This document shows positions 40,783-50,381 of a DNA stretch of 64,000 nucleotides, one piece after another. A program made the position numbers and the translations under genes. The notes beneath the pieces are model-generated. The model made no database searches and was not told where the DNA came from. It saw only the letters and a program-made list of their open reading frames with translations. Positions within the stretch are counted from its first letter, which is position 1, and each line of letters opens with the position of its first letter. The DNA comes from Fimbriimonadaceae bacterium (GTDB lineage Bacteria > Armatimonadota > Fimbriimonadia > Fimbriimonadales > Fimbriimonadaceae): contig JAHBTD010000001.1 in the NCBI GenBank assembly GCA_019638775.1, forward strand, positions 62,001 to 126,000, written 5' to 3'.

Positions 40783-42992
40783 GGTGTCCTCTCTTGGTCG
40801 CTGATGAAGATTCCTGCGTCCATTCCTGCACGCAAATACTCTCCAATGGCAAAGCGCAAGTTAGCCTCGCGCAAACTGTGTCGAACGATGTTCGTCGCGC
40901 CCATGCAGTCGCCATTCTCCGCCCCGGTCAGAATCTCGGGGGAGCAGGCGATGCTGGGCTGCATATAGCCGGGGTGCCCATAGACGGTCGAAACGAAGCT
41001 GGGCATCATGCGAGCGCGGATCGACGCCTCGGTCTCCGTCGTGCGATTTTTGATCGCGAGTTCAGGCTGGCATCGGTATGCCCTTGGCGCGCGCGAACCC
41101 TCGCTGAGATAGCTGAACCGAACACAGCCTTTCTGGAGCCGCTTCGGATCGAGCACGCCCACGAACAGCGTGTCGGAGGCGTCGATGACTTCGACCTCCA
41201 CCTTTCCTGTCGTCGTCGTGCGGTTGAGCGTGACTTCGGCTCGCGGGCCGACGATGTTGCCATCGACGATCGCATCCTCAAAGACAGCGATCTCCGCCGC
41301 CGAGGCGATCAGCGTGCTGCCGAGGATGCATCGGCTTGCGCGAAGCTGGAGGTTGCGGTTGTCGCCCGCGTTCGTCGATTTAATCTCCAGCTTGTGGGTT
41401 CGCGGGTCGATTGTGCAGTCAGCTAGGGTGAGCCCACCGCAGTTCCCCGCCGAAACCGTCAGGTCGCCCTCAATAAGGAGACCAGAGACGCCCACAAATC
41501 CAGGGCGGTTGCTGTTCGCCGCGGCTGTTCCCTTGATCGACATGTCGCCGAGGATGTGGGGGCGCGGGCCTTGAGCCGATGCCGTCCAAGAGGCGAACGG
41601 AGGCACCGGGTCGGTGCCCAACCACTTCCCAGCAAGGATCAGCAGGTGCGATCCTTCGTGGGCTTCAATCTCATCCAAGGCTTCGTCATACGTCTCGCAA
41701 TCTTCGATGGTGATGACGCCGTCCAGGTCCGCGCCGCCTGCATTCCAGTCGGTGATGGCCTGGGCAAGCGACGTGACAAAGCCGGGACCGCCCTCTCTCC
41801 TAACCCGCCGGAACCACTCCACCTCGTCGGGCCAAATCTCATCCAGACTGTCGGTCCGGTCATAAGGCCCTCCCCCGATCGCCCCCCAGAACCCATAGCT
41901 GAAGTCCACCAGCACATCCTCGGTGGGCTCCTGCCCGGGCACAAATCGGATGCGTCCATTCATCGGATCGACGCCAACTCGGACCGGTCGGTTCTCTGTG
42001 CTTCCGTCGGGCTTGGTGTAGGTGCGGGCGTTCGGCGGGACGCCCCATGCCTCCAAGTTGCAGACGTAGATCTCGTCGGTCGGGATTGGGGCCTGCCCGC
42101 GCTCCCGAATCACAATTACGTTCTCATCGCCGAAGTAGCTGGAGGTGTAATCCTCTCCAACGACATCGGCCTGTCTCATCGCCTCAAGGTCGTCGTGCAA
42201 GGCTCGCCGCCGGATAGGAACAGGGAGCTTGGTCTCGTCCATCGACTTGGGGGAATAGCGGTCCGTAACAGATTCAGGTGTGTTAAAGATCGGCGCGTCG
42301 ATCCCCAGCGGGCTGAAGGTGTAGGCGCCCGCCATCCCCGCATCCTTGGCGGTCACGGTCTGGATTGGGAAGTCGCGCCAGCGCCAAACAAACACGCCCA
42401 TGTTCGGCACGGCGTACTTTCCACGCGGGATGCGGATGTTGCGAATATCGACGGTGTGGGTGCCGGGAGTGAATGGCCCGCCCAGAAAGTCCAATTTGTT
42501 GGCATTGCGAATATCGATCCACTGATGCCCAGGCCGAATGTGGTTCTGGTTCTGCGTCCACCCAACTTTCTGGAACATCTCCACCGCTTCTGCCGGGAAA
42601 GCCGAAGAATCCTTGGCGACCTGACGCAGCGCCGGGACCGTGCCCTTCCGCCGACGGCTCGCCAGGGTGTTCGCTACCCATCCCCGCAGCGAAGAATCCT
42701 CACCCGTGGGGTGAAGGACGCTGGCCCCCACAAGATCGCCGATGTAGGCAACCACCCACTCCGTACAGGTCTCTATGAACTGATCGTCGTAGAGTTGGCG
42801 GTTCTGCTCGTCAATTTGGGAAGTGGGCCCTGCCAAAACCTCAAGCAGATGCCACAGCGGCCCGCGCAGATTTTGCTCGATCTGTTCGGCATTCTCTGCC
42901 GTTCGAGACTGTTCGAGGAGCCAGTCGTTCAGGTCCGCCACCGAGTAGAACTCGGGCAGCAGCTTCATCAGGGCATCGGCATCATAGCGCAC
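40779..42992 (-). CDS. eCIS tail-protein-I-like baseplate/fibre protein
   Basis: The 737-residue protein has an N-terminal region like phage tail protein I (MRYDADALMKLLPEFYSVAD, LRGPLWHLLEVLAGPTSQIDEQNRQLYDDQFIETC, LASRRRKGTVPALRQVAKDSS, quoted in parts). A later beta-helix-like part follows (about 500-610; ILGDMSIKGTAAANSNRPG, LEIKSTNAGDNRNLQLRASRC). Tail protein I in P2-like phages sits at the baseplate wedge and joins the fibre. The start is a GTG (42992) with GAGGAG 7 bases upstream. It overlaps both neighbours by 4-11 bases. Together with the DUF6519 protein it probably forms the receptor-facing edge of the baseplate. Confidence 0.75.
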   Translation of the reverse strand: MRYDADALMKLLPEFYSVADLNDWLLEQSRTAENAEQIEQNLRGPLWHLLEVLAGPTSQIDEQNRQLYDDQFIETCTEWVVAYIGDLVGASVLHPTGEDSSLRGWVANTLASRRRKGTVPALRQVAKDSSAFPAEAVEMFQKVGWTQNQNHIRPGHQWIDIRNANKLDFLGGPFTPGTHTVDIRNIRIPRGKYAVPNMGVFVWRWRDFPIQTVTAKDAGMAGAYTFSPLGIDAPIFNTPESVTDRYSPKSMDETKLPVPIRRRALHDDLEAMRQADVVGEDYTSSYFGDENVIVIRERGQAPIPTDEIYVCNLEAWGVPPNARTYTKPDGSTENRPVRVGVDPMNGRIRFVPGQEPTEDVLVDFSYGFWGAIGGGPYDRTDSLDEIWPDEVEWFRRVRREGGPGFVTSLAQAITDWNAGGADLDGVITIEDCETYDEALDEIEAHEGSHLLILAGKWLGTDPVPPFASWTASAQGPRPHILGDMSIKGTAAANSNRPGFVGVSGLLIEGDLTVSAGNCGGLTLADCTIDPRTHKLEIKSTNAGDNRNLQLRASRCILGSTLIASAAEIAVFEDAIVDGNIVGPRAEVTLNRTTTTGKVEVEVIDASDTLFVGVLDPKRLQKGCVRFSYLSEGSRAPRAYRCQPELAIKNRTTETEASIRARMMPSFVSTVYGHPGYMQPSIACSPEILTGAENGDCMGATNIVRHSLREANLRFAIGEYLRAGMDAGIFISDQERTP

Positions 42993-45624
42993 GGGTCATC
43001 TCCTCTGTGGTCAGGGCGGTGTCGGAAAGAACCAACAGGTCGTCGGGATGCACGATACCGTTCTCAATGCGAGCGATCTCGGCGCGCAGAACGCCATCGG
43101 CGGGCAGCGCAGCCACTTGGTGGGCAAAGTGTAAGGCCGTAATCTTGACGGCCTCGACGCCCTCCACCTCGTGCAGCGAAGCGTCCAGATGGGCGACGGT
43201 GACGGAAACCCCAAACGCCCGATTGTCGAAACCGAAGTCGGCGAGGAGCTTGACGCGGGCCTCTTCGATCACCTTGTCGGTCTCGTACTCTTCGCGGACG
43301 AGTATCTCCATCTTTGCGCCGAAGGGCCGGATGTCGGCGTTCATCACGGTCAGCGGGATGTGGGTGTCCCGCGCCGAGTCGAGGGCCTCTTTGACGAATG
43401 CGGTGTCCACGTCCGCGCCGTCGTCACCCATGACGCACAGCACCACCACCCGGCGCGTCCCGTTCCACAGCCACGAGGCACGGGCCTTAGCAATGCCGGG
43501 TAACCGCATCGACTGGTAAGCAAAGTCCTCCACGCTGACGACGCGCTGAAGCGTCCGAACCGAACCCGACACGTTCTCGCGCAGATTCTTCTCATCCTCA
43601 GGATCGGAGCCACCCGCCGCCGCCAACGGGTTGATGACTTCGGTGACGCCTAGCGGTCGGGTGAGCAGCATCGAAAGCTGGCCTTCACGAACACGACCAC
43701 CCACGCCACCGCCAACCCGATACTTGGCTCGGATGTTCTCCAAACCGTTTGGCGGGCGCACTCCCGAATAACCATCGCCGAAACCGACCGTCGTCACCGC
43801 CTCGTTGCTCTCGCGAGTGGTGTACACACGGTCGGTCGGCTTCTTGCCGAAGAGCGTATCGGCCTCTTTCCAAAGGATGTCGTTCACCCGCACCTGCAAC
43901 GTTGTCGCATAGCCCGACGGCGAAGCGTCGGCGAGGTAGGTAAGCGGCTTGCTCTTGAGGTCGAACTTCTGGAAAGCCGCACCATTGCCACTGCCCAAAA
44001 CTTCTTCGCGCGTCTCGCCGTGGGTCGCCAGGGCGACGTTCGCATAAACCCGGGTGGTTGGGCGATAGTATTGGTGCTCCAAGCTCGCGCTCACCCGAAT
44101 CTCCAGGGGATCGTCGCTAAGTTGGCTCTGGTCCTCATCCAAGATCGCCATCTCCCCAACCTCAAGGTCGTCCTCATAAGGCTCGACAAGCATGAGTTCT
44201 GTTGTGGAGAGGAACTGCACAATCCCAATCTGTCCGTCTTCGGTCTCGACCTGCACAGACTTCGTTCCCGGCACGTTCTCAATCTCACCAGACATGAGGC
44301 GGAGCGGCGTATCGGCGCTGGTCGTGCCGATGGTCTCCCCAATCGGGCTCAGGATGGAGCGATCCGAGAAAAACTTGATTCGCGGGACCTGGCCTTTGAC
44401 GATGACTCTGCGGCCGACCTCAGGACGATCTATCGTCACGCCCAACTGAACGATCTTGCCCTGCAGATACGAAGTGTCCGGTTTTGTGGCTACAGTCAGA
44501 GGTTCGCTCTGGCAGAACACGACGGTCGTTCGGGGAGTGAAGACGGAGGCCGCGCGGTCGATGGTCATGCGTGTCGCCTTGCCACTGATGAGGAATCGAG
44601 TAAGGGTCACATCGGTGACCGCGCTGCACCAGAACAGCTTGGCCTGAGAATCCCGCAACACCACCCACGATCCGGCTTTAACCTCGGGGTACGTCGTGTC
44701 CAGATCGACCAGTGTTGTGTTGATGTCCGAGTCAGCCCATGTGGATGTGCTGATGACGGGGACGCTGTTCTTGATGTTGTTGACGGTGACCTCGACGGTC
44801 GGCACCATCGTCTTTTCGATGGCGTTGTATCCGAAGAGAGACGCCCGCTTGCGCATCACATGGGCCTCGATGCTCGCGACACCCGCCATTTCGGTCAGGC
44901 TTGATCCCCAAGATACTTTGGTGACCTTACGATCATCGTCCCGCTCGATCTTCGTGACCCTGCGAAGTGCGAACTTAGCCGTGCCGAAGTTTGAGACCGT
45001 GTTCGCCGTAACGAATAGAAGGATGTCCCCGATGTTCAGAGCGAGGTCGATACCCTCAAAGTACGCGCTCGTACTGCCCTCGGTGATCGCCTCCGGCAAA
45101 AACCGTCGAACGGCGATCTCGTTGTACTCAGGATAGGCGACAATCTCCTCAACCGTCTCGTATGTCTGCGGCAGTTCGTTCTGTCCGGGAATACTTTGAA
45201 CCTTGTTCCCTACCGCAATCGTCACGCTTTCCGGACCGAAGCCACTGTCATCCGCCTTAAAAGCGACGTACGCTTCGGCAGCGGTAGAAGGAATGGGCCG
45301 ATACCCGATCTGATTTGCCAACTCAACGAGAGACCTTCGCTCTTGCGCAGTGCCCAGAAAGCTCTCATTGACCAATCGCTCTTGATAGAAACTGAGGACA
45401 TCGAGAGCCACCGCATAGGCGTCGATCAACGCCACCGTCGCATCCGACGTCTCCCTTTGCCCAAACCCTCTGAGCCCAGGTGATTGCCAGATGTTCTCCA
45501 GCATGGAGGACTTAAACGTTCCAAACGTGCCAAGCCGGTAGCTGATCGAAGTGCGGCCCGGAGGATTCCCTAGGCTATCTAAGCTTTTTTCATGGCCACA
45601 GCATCCGCAAGTGCTCTTATCCAT
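42982..45624 (-). CDS. eCIS baseplate J-like protein 2 (Afp12/Pvc12-like)
   Basis: The 880-residue protein has a short Cys-containing leader (STCGCCGHEKS), then helical and beta segments, and a C-terminal baseplate-J-like part (about 630-870; VEDFAYQSMRLPGIAKARASWLWNG, HIPLTVMNADIRPFGAKMEI, LLADFGFDNRAFG). Gene order after gp25 and the first baseplate-J protein matches Afp11-Afp12 of the Serratia antifeeding prophage, where two such proteins build the wedge around the hub. The first 600 residues contain long beta-rich regions (VTVNNIKNSVPVIS). It starts two bases after the upstream stop. Confidence 0.85.
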   Translation of the reverse strand: MDKSTCGCCGHEKSLDSLGNPPGRTSISYRLGTFGTFKSSMLENIWQSPGLRGFGQRETSDATVALIDAYAVALDVLSFYQERLVNESFLGTAQERRSLVELANQIGYRPIPSTAAEAYVAFKADDSGFGPESVTIAVGNKVQSIPGQNELPQTYETVEEIVAYPEYNEIAVRRFLPEAITEGSTSAYFEGIDLALNIGDILLFVTANTVSNFGTAKFALRRVTKIERDDDRKVTKVSWGSSLTEMAGVASIEAHVMRKRASLFGYNAIEKTMVPTVEVTVNNIKNSVPVISTSTWADSDINTTLVDLDTTYPEVKAGSWVVLRDSQAKLFWCSAVTDVTLTRFLISGKATRMTIDRAASVFTPRTTVVFCQSEPLTVATKPDTSYLQGKIVQLGVTIDRPEVGRRVIVKGQVPRIKFFSDRSILSPIGETIGTTSADTPLRLMSGEIENVPGTKSVQVETEDGQIGIVQFLSTTELMLVEPYEDDLEVGEMAILDEDQSQLSDDPLEIRVSASLEHQYYRPTTRVYANVALATHGETREEVLGSGNGAAFQKFDLKSKPLTYLADASPSGYATTLQVRVNDILWKEADTLFGKKPTDRVYTTRESNEAVTTVGFGDGYSGVRPPNGLENIRAKYRVGGGVGGRVREGQLSMLLTRPLGVTEVINPLAAAGGSDPEDEKNLRENVSGSVRTLQRVVSVEDFAYQSMRLPGIAKARASWLWNGTRRVVVLCVMGDDGADVDTAFVKEALDSARDTHIPLTVMNADIRPFGAKMEILVREEYETDKVIEEARVKLLADFGFDNRAFGVSVTVAHLDASLHEVEGVEAVKITALHFAHQVAALPADGVLRAEIARIENGIVHPDDLLVLSDTALTTEEMTRAL

Positions 45625-45626
45625 TC

Positions 45627-48023
45627 CTATAGTCCTCCGTCAAGGCTGAAAACGATGCGGCCTTGTTCAGGAAAGTTCGGGTCGTTCTTGAGCTGGGCAA
45701 TCTCAAAGGTGCTGATCGAGATATAGCCGTCCCCCAACTCGCTCACGGCTTGTTTGCCCCAACGCTGGAACTTTGTTGCGCGGACGTGGTCCACGTCCCG
45801 AACCAGCATTGCTGCCGCAAGAATCTGACTCAGATAAACCTCCTGCCCGAACGTGAAACGGTCGGGGTGGAAGAACCCGAGCGTGCCATCCGGCAACGTC
45901 CCCGCCGAAAAGGTCTTGGCGAGGTCTTGCAGGACGTTCCCCCGAAAAGCCCCCGGCGCAACGCACACCTCAAGCTCAATATCCAACGGAACGTAGTTCG
46001 GCCCCCGAACCTCAATGTCCGTCCCCATCATCCGATAACGGTCGATGTGGTTCAGCATGTCGGTCTTGAAGGCCTCGTCAGCCATCACAGGCAATCCGCC
46101 AAGGCGGTCGATCGCGAGGAATACGGTGTACCAACTTCCCGTCCAACGGAATTGGGCTTTCGCGTTTTGAACCTCGGGATGCCGCAAAGCCATCTCTTCG
46201 TAGTCGGCCTCAGTGACGGCCCGCTCCTGAACCTTGAACGCTTCGGGAGCATCTCGCCGGACTTCATTTAGGTTTTCAGGATCGACTCCGCCCAATCCCG
46301 GCAACGGATTCCAAACCCGCTGCAAGCCAACGAGCGAGGTCACTACAGACTTGAGCGCATCGTGCCCCACGTTTCCAGCTTTGCCGTTGCACGTCCGCAC
46401 GGTGGCAAGCAGAGTGTCTCCCGCTTGAGGCGCCATGCCATTGATGCCGTTGCCAAACCGCAGCCGAACGGTGCGGTCGTGCTCAGGCTCGGCGACAAAG
46501 TGCGCGTCGAACGGACCCGAACCAAGGAGATCGGACTGAACCCTCCAGACGCGTGTGGTCACGGGATTTCCAAGAAGATCGGGAGTTACCGAATCCAGGC
46601 CAATCTCAGCAATCGAGGTCTTCGGGTCGGTCTTGAGACAGGCCATCGCTGGCTGATTCTTCATGTCCTGATGGCTGTACGGCGTCGCAAAAGTAACGTC
46701 AGCGCTCACCAGCGTCGGCTCAAACTTTGAATCTGTATCGGGTGCTGAAGGGATCGGCAGTTCGGGTTGCCGTGTGCGCCCGCAGTCGGCAAGCACCACG
46801 TTGGCGCAGGCCACCGAGACGTCCGTGATCGTCTCCTCGTCGTGAGTGACGCTCAGGCAGACGGGGAACGGCAGGGCGTCGGCCCGCGCCCACTCCACCT
46901 GCAGCACATCGACGTTCTCGTGGTCGTCGTGGTCGGGGGTGACCTTGGTGAGCCTGACCACATGGCGGTTGCGCGGGTCTGCGCCGTTGCCGGTAAGCCC
47001 AGTGGGGTTCTTGACCTCTTCGATGGAGAGGAGGTCTCCGGGGGCAAGGGTCAAACCGTTCTCCACCAAAAGCGTCGCGCTCGTGCTTCCTTGAGGCAGG
47101 CAGCAGTCAAGATCGCTCCAGGTGTGGAACTTGATCGTGTTCCTGCTGGATCGGATCGTGACATCGTGCAGAGTCTCAAAGACTCTCAGGCTCTCGCCGG
47201 CGGAGTCGTAGACCGCCTGAGTGACAGCCGGCGTCGAAGCAAGCGCCTTGTCGAGGATCGGCGTGCCCTTGGGGATCGTCTGTCCGTCGGCCCCGCTCCC
47301 CGCCAAAACCTCAAAGCAGACGAACGTCCGCGCCGCGCAGCCCTCGTGCACCGGATAGTCCAGCATCCGGGCGATGCGCCGAACGCTGGTCCGCCGCCGT
47401 GCCGTGCCAAGGTAGCCCTCGGTAGCGACAGCGTCCTGCGCGTAGCTGAGGTGGTCAGCCACATAGGCCAGCATCTCCACCAAAGCCACCTGAAAGTCGG
47501 AGGGGTTGCGCTCGGTCCACTCAGGACGGGTGACGCGCATCCGGTCCAGCATCAACCGCCGGAACGACGGGTAGTCCTTCGCCAGATAGTCGATCTCCGC
47601 CATCTCCGGCGTTACGGGCGGGCATTCGTCCAAAGGCGCGCAGTCGAAGTCGCTGGGGCACGCCACCTTGAACGAGAACTCCACTGCGCAAAGCTGGGAG
47701 TCGTATCCGGCGGGCGGGGCGTCGTCGCCAGGACCCGCGACCACCCGAAGCACGTAGGTGGAGAAATCGCCGGGACGATCCACGGTCAGGCTCACCACAT
47801 TGCCGTTGATCGGGGCTCCCGTCACCGCGATGTTCGTGACGCGAACGCCGCCTTCGATGCGGAAGTTCTGGACGGTCAGCCCCGCCGGAGACTTCACGAA
47901 GGTGATGTCCAGCGTGGTCTGCGCAGGGTGTCGGACCTCCAAAAAGTCGATCCCGTTCAGGACCCCGGCTGTTCGCACGGCCTCCAAACGCCTCTGCTTT
48001 CCGCACACGTAGACGTCGCTCAT
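45627..48023 (-). CDS. eCIS baseplate J-like protein 1 (Afp11/Pvc11-like)
   Basis: The 798-residue protein carries baseplate-J features: PSDFQVALVEMLAYVADHLSYAQDAVATEGYLGTARRRTSVRRIARMLDYPVHEGCAARTFVCF in the first third (quoted here as its parts: PSDFQVALVEML, LSYAQDAVATEGYL, RRIARMLDYPVHEG), and in the C-terminal third ERAVTEADYEEMALRHPEV and GVDPENLNEVRRDAPEAF. These match Afp11-type baseplate wedge proteins (gp6/J relatives) that form the ring fastening the sheath and hub. Its start overlaps the gp25 stop by ATGA, a strong sign of co-translation. Confidence 0.9.
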   Translation of the reverse strand: MSDVYVCGKQRRLEAVRTAGVLNGIDFLEVRHPAQTTLDITFVKSPAGLTVQNFRIEGGVRVTNIAVTGAPINGNVVSLTVDRPGDFSTYVLRVVAGPGDDAPPAGYDSQLCAVEFSFKVACPSDFDCAPLDECPPVTPEMAEIDYLAKDYPSFRRLMLDRMRVTRPEWTERNPSDFQVALVEMLAYVADHLSYAQDAVATEGYLGTARRRTSVRRIARMLDYPVHEGCAARTFVCFEVLAGSGADGQTIPKGTPILDKALASTPAVTQAVYDSAGESLRVFETLHDVTIRSSRNTIKFHTWSDLDCCLPQGSTSATLLVENGLTLAPGDLLSIEEVKNPTGLTGNGADPRNRHVVRLTKVTPDHDDHENVDVLQVEWARADALPFPVCLSVTHDEETITDVSVACANVVLADCGRTRQPELPIPSAPDTDSKFEPTLVSADVTFATPYSHQDMKNQPAMACLKTDPKTSIAEIGLDSVTPDLLGNPVTTRVWRVQSDLLGSGPFDAHFVAEPEHDRTVRLRFGNGINGMAPQAGDTLLATVRTCNGKAGNVGHDALKSVVTSLVGLQRVWNPLPGLGGVDPENLNEVRRDAPEAFKVQERAVTEADYEEMALRHPEVQNAKAQFRWTGSWYTVFLAIDRLGGLPVMADEAFKTDMLNHIDRYRMMGTDIEVRGPNYVPLDIELEVCVAPGAFRGNVLQDLAKTFSAGTLPDGTLGFFHPDRFTFGQEVYLSQILAAAMLVRDVDHVRATKFQRWGKQAVSELGDGYISISTFEIAQLKNDPNFPEQGRIVFSLDGGL

Positions 48024-48379
48024 TTGGTCCTCTCAAACACCTCGGTCATCGTGTCGCCGGTGCGACGAATGGAGTAGGTGACGGTCACCCGGATCGTCGA
48101 ATCTTCGCTCTCCACCGTCACGTCGTGGGCGTCGATCACGGTCCCCAGCCACTGCTGGAGCGACCCGGCAACCAAAGCCTGCGTGGTCGCGGCAAGAAGG
48201 TCGCTGTTAGGCTCGAAGAGCAGGGCAAGAAGCCCGCAGCCGAAGGTCGGTCGATGCACGCGCTCGCCAGGGTTTGTAAACAGGAGCTGCTCGATCATCT
48301 CCCGAACGTGGCGCTCGTAGGTGCTGACCGCAGTCGTCCCGTCTTCAGCGATATGGTAGGGAAAGGCGGCGTTGATCAT
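48020..48379 (-). CDS. eCIS gp25-like baseplate wedge protein (Afp9-like)
   Basis: The 119-residue protein matches the GPW/gp25 family: INAAFPYHIAEDGTTAVSTYERHVREMIEQLLFTNPGERVHRPTFGCGL, quoted in parts as VREMIEQLLFTNPGERVHRP and FGCGLLALLFEP. gp25 nucleates sheath assembly at the baseplate; the E-R-x-x-x-P motif around the GERVHRP stretch is the family core. Its normal length and position between PAAR-like and baseplate-J genes fit Afp9. The start overlaps the PAAR-like gene's stop. Confidence 0.92.
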   Translation of the reverse strand: MINAAFPYHIAEDGTTAVSTYERHVREMIEQLLFTNPGERVHRPTFGCGLLALLFEPNSDLLAATTQALVAGSLQQWLGTVIDAHDVTVESEDSTIRVTVTYSIRRTGDTMTEVFERTK

Positions 48380-48711
48380 GTGGCAATCACCCTCATCTGC
48401 GTGACCGTGATCGTCGGCGGGCCTTGCGGCGCCTGCTCAGGGCTGAGGCAGAGCCCGGTCGAGGTCTGAATCAACGGCGGTCGTCCTTCGATCAGCACCC
48501 GAGTCGCCCCCACCAGCCACTGCACCCGAATGCACGGACTCGGCTTCGGCCCGGGAAGCGTGAACGCGCACCCGGCGACAGTGCAGGTATCCGGCACCAG
48601 CACCGCCGGAGTCCCCGAGAACAGCACCCGCGTGGAGGTGGGAACGGGGGTGACCTGCCCTCCGTGAGGACAGATCACCGTTGCGCCGACGTTGTAGATG
48701 GGTCCGGGCAT
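48376..48711 (-). CDS. eCIS PAAR-like spike-tip protein (Afp10-like)
   Basis: The 111-residue protein has the glycine/proline-rich short strands of PAAR-like tips (VICPHGGQVTPVP, GTPAVLVPDTCTVAGCAF, RVLIEGRPPLIQTSTGLC) and pairs of C/H residues able to hold a zinc at the apex (CPHGG, TVAGC, CIRV, GLCL). PAAR-like proteins sharpen the tip of the spike and can carry effectors. It lies between the spike and gp25 genes and overlaps gp25 by ATGA. The degenerate sequence places it in the eCIS group rather than classical T6SS PAAR. Confidence 0.8.
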   Translation of the reverse strand: MPGPIYNVGATVICPHGGQVTPVPTSTRVLFSGTPAVLVPDTCTVAGCAFTLPGPKPSPCIRVQWLVGATRVLIEGRPPLIQTSTGLCLSPEQAPQGPPTITVTQMRVIAT

Positions 48712-48723
48712 GATCTTTCGCGC

Positions 48724-49239
48724 CTACGTGATGACCAGCGCGCCTCCGTTGATGGTGATGCTCGGGCCCTGCATCATGATCGACGCGCCCTTGCCGTTCA
48801 TGATCACGATCCCGGTGTCGTCGATCTTGATCATCGCTCCGGTGGCGTTCTTGATGAGGATGCCGCCGGTGGGGCCGGGAACGTCGCTGATCATAAACGT
48901 CTGCTGAAGCTGGGTTTGAACGATGTAGCACTGCACGCCGGGGGGAACGGTCGTGGCGATGCCGGGGACTTCGGCTTTGGTGCTCCACCAGCCTCCCGTC
49001 CAGATCGGATAGTTCGGATCGCCATGCTCAAACTCGATCCAAACACCCGAGCCTATCGAAGGCACGGTGAAGACGCCCTGCTGAATCCCCGCGATGGGAA
49101 GGCAGGGTTCGGCGTAGGTGGTGGGGACGAGCTGCTGAACGTCCGGCACCTGCGCCTGAATGCGTCCCCGCATCATCGGGTCGAGGTTGTTCATCACGAG
49201 TCCTCGATACTTTCCGTAGAATCTCTGTTCGCTTGGCAT
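48724..49239 (-). CDS. eCIS spike protein, gpV/gp5 OB-fold type
   Basis: The 171-residue protein starts with the baseplate-V OB-fold (FYGKYRGLVMNNLDPMMRGRIQAQVP, GSGVWIEFEHGDPNYPIWTGGWW, quoted in parts), followed by short strands typical of a triple beta-helix spike (GGILIKNATGAMIKIDDTG, GKGASIMMQGPSITINGG). In the Serratia and Photorhabdus systems the hub (gpD) and spike (gpV) domains are joined in one Afp8-type protein; here they are separate genes. An AAGGAG ribosome site precedes ATG 49239. No lysozyme domain is present. Confidence 0.88.
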   Translation of the reverse strand: MPSEQRFYGKYRGLVMNNLDPMMRGRIQAQVPDVQQLVPTTYAEPCLPIAGIQQGVFTVPSIGSGVWIEFEHGDPNYPIWTGGWWSTKAEVPGIATTVPPGVQCYIVQTQLQQTFMISDVPGPTGGILIKNATGAMIKIDDTGIVIMNGKGASIMMQGPSITINGGALVIT

Positions 49240-49250
49240 ATCTCTCCTTC

Positions 49251-50381
49251 TTAGGCAGGCACCGCCGGAACGGTTGGCAGGGTGCCGTTGCGGGCGAGGG
49301 TGAACTGTTGCTTGAACTCACCCGGTTTGATGTTGTGGGTCACGGTCTTCACGTAGTACAGGCCGTCGTAAGCGATCCCCGCTCCCCGAACCCCCACGAG
49401 CTGCCGCGCCTTCAAAACCTTGCCGTAGCGCAGTACGTCGAGCGACCCCGTGCCCGTGATCGCGTCCGAGGCGGCCTTGATCTCGCCCAGAATCTTCGCC
49501 ATCGCCTCCATCGGACTGAGGTTGGCGATGTCGCGCAGGAAACCCACCTTCAGCCTCGTCACGGGCTTGGCTCCGAGCGGCCCCGCCAGCATCCCAAGGT
49601 CCGGTACCGGGATCGGGATCGGCACGCGAGTTTGCCGCTGCTGAATGAGGGCGATCAGCTGGGTCAGCTGCAAGCCGTTGTAGTTGAACGTCAGGGACTC
49701 CACATTCGTGTGGCGGTCCATGTTGATGTTCAGTGCGGGCTGGATCATCCCGACCCGAATCTCCGGTCCCCAATAGGCCGTGTTCATGCCGGGGAGCGGA
49801 CCAGGATCGACGTAGAAAACGTAGCCCGTATCGGCTGCGAGTTTCTTCACATAGTCGTAGTCGGTGCCCTGCTGGGTAGGGATCTGCTCGGTGGGAAGCG
49901 GCGGCTCGTCGAACGGGCTGGGGATGACCAGCGGGATCACCCCGAACACCGCATACCGCGCCAGGATCGTCAGCACACGGATCGAAGGCGGCATGGCGGG
50001 ATACGGAATGATGCCCGTAAAGTCGATGCGGCTCATCTGGAGGGCGATGTCTTCGCCGGTCAGAGTAAGGGTAGACGCAGACGGAGTGTTGCTTGGAGCG
50101 ATGTCCTGCCGAGTGATAATCCCGTCCATCAGCACGTTCGGAATGCCGTCCACCGTCGCCACGAGGATCACTCGCGTGCCGGGGTCGAAGTAGCCCGCCG
50201 GGATCATCGTCGTGACGATGGGCGACTCCTTCCCGTACTTGAACTGAAGCTGGAAGCCAGAGCGATCGGTCGCGCTGATCGTCACCTGGGCGCTCGCCAG
50301 CGCGTCCACCAAAAGCTTGGGGGCGGGCACCGGAACGAGTCCGATCAGGAGCGTCAGCGTCAGACCTTTAGGCATCCGCAT
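49251..50381 (-). CDS. eCIS hub protein, gpD-like
   Basis: The 376-residue protein resembles phage late-control gene D and VgrG/gp27 hub domains: alternating beta strands (GFQLQFKYGKESPIVTTMIPAGYFDPGTRVILVATVDG in parts) followed by a peptidase-free helix/strand region (YDYVKKLAADTGYVFYVDPGP), and a C-terminal stretch (GLYYVKTVTHNIKPGEFKQQFTLARNG) shared by these hubs. It forms the trimeric base on which the spike stands. It overlaps the small upstream gene by 14 bases. Separation from the spike domain is a lineage feature. Confidence 0.85.
   Translation of the reverse strand: MRMPKGLTLTLLIGLVPVPAPKLLVDALASAQVTISATDRSGFQLQFKYGKESPIVTTMIPAGYFDPGTRVILVATVDGIPNVLMDGIITRQDIAPSNTPSASTLTLTGEDIALQMSRIDFTGIIPYPAMPPSIRVLTILARYAVFGVIPLVIPSPFDEPPLPTEQIPTQQGTDYDYVKKLAADTGYVFYVDPGPLPGMNTAYWGPEIRVGMIQPALNINMDRHTNVESLTFNYNGLQLTQLIALIQQRQTRVPIPIPVPDLGMLAGPLGAKPVTRLKVGFLRDIANLSPMEAMAKILGEIKAASDAITGTGSLDVLRYGKVLKARQLVGVRGAGIAYDGLYYVKTVTHNIKPGEFKQQFTLARNGTLPTVPAVPA

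Noticed and set aside
41556-43142. A 528-codon plus-strand open frame inside the eCIS locus
   Set aside because: It runs antisense to the GTG-started tail-I-like gene and the 3' end of baseplate-J 2, has many Arg/Pro/Gly codons of shadow type and no recognisable domain, and no ribosome site fits.
46767-48077. A 436-codon plus-strand open frame over baseplate-J protein 1
   Set aside because: Antisense shadow of a well-supported gene; low-complexity composition and no motif.
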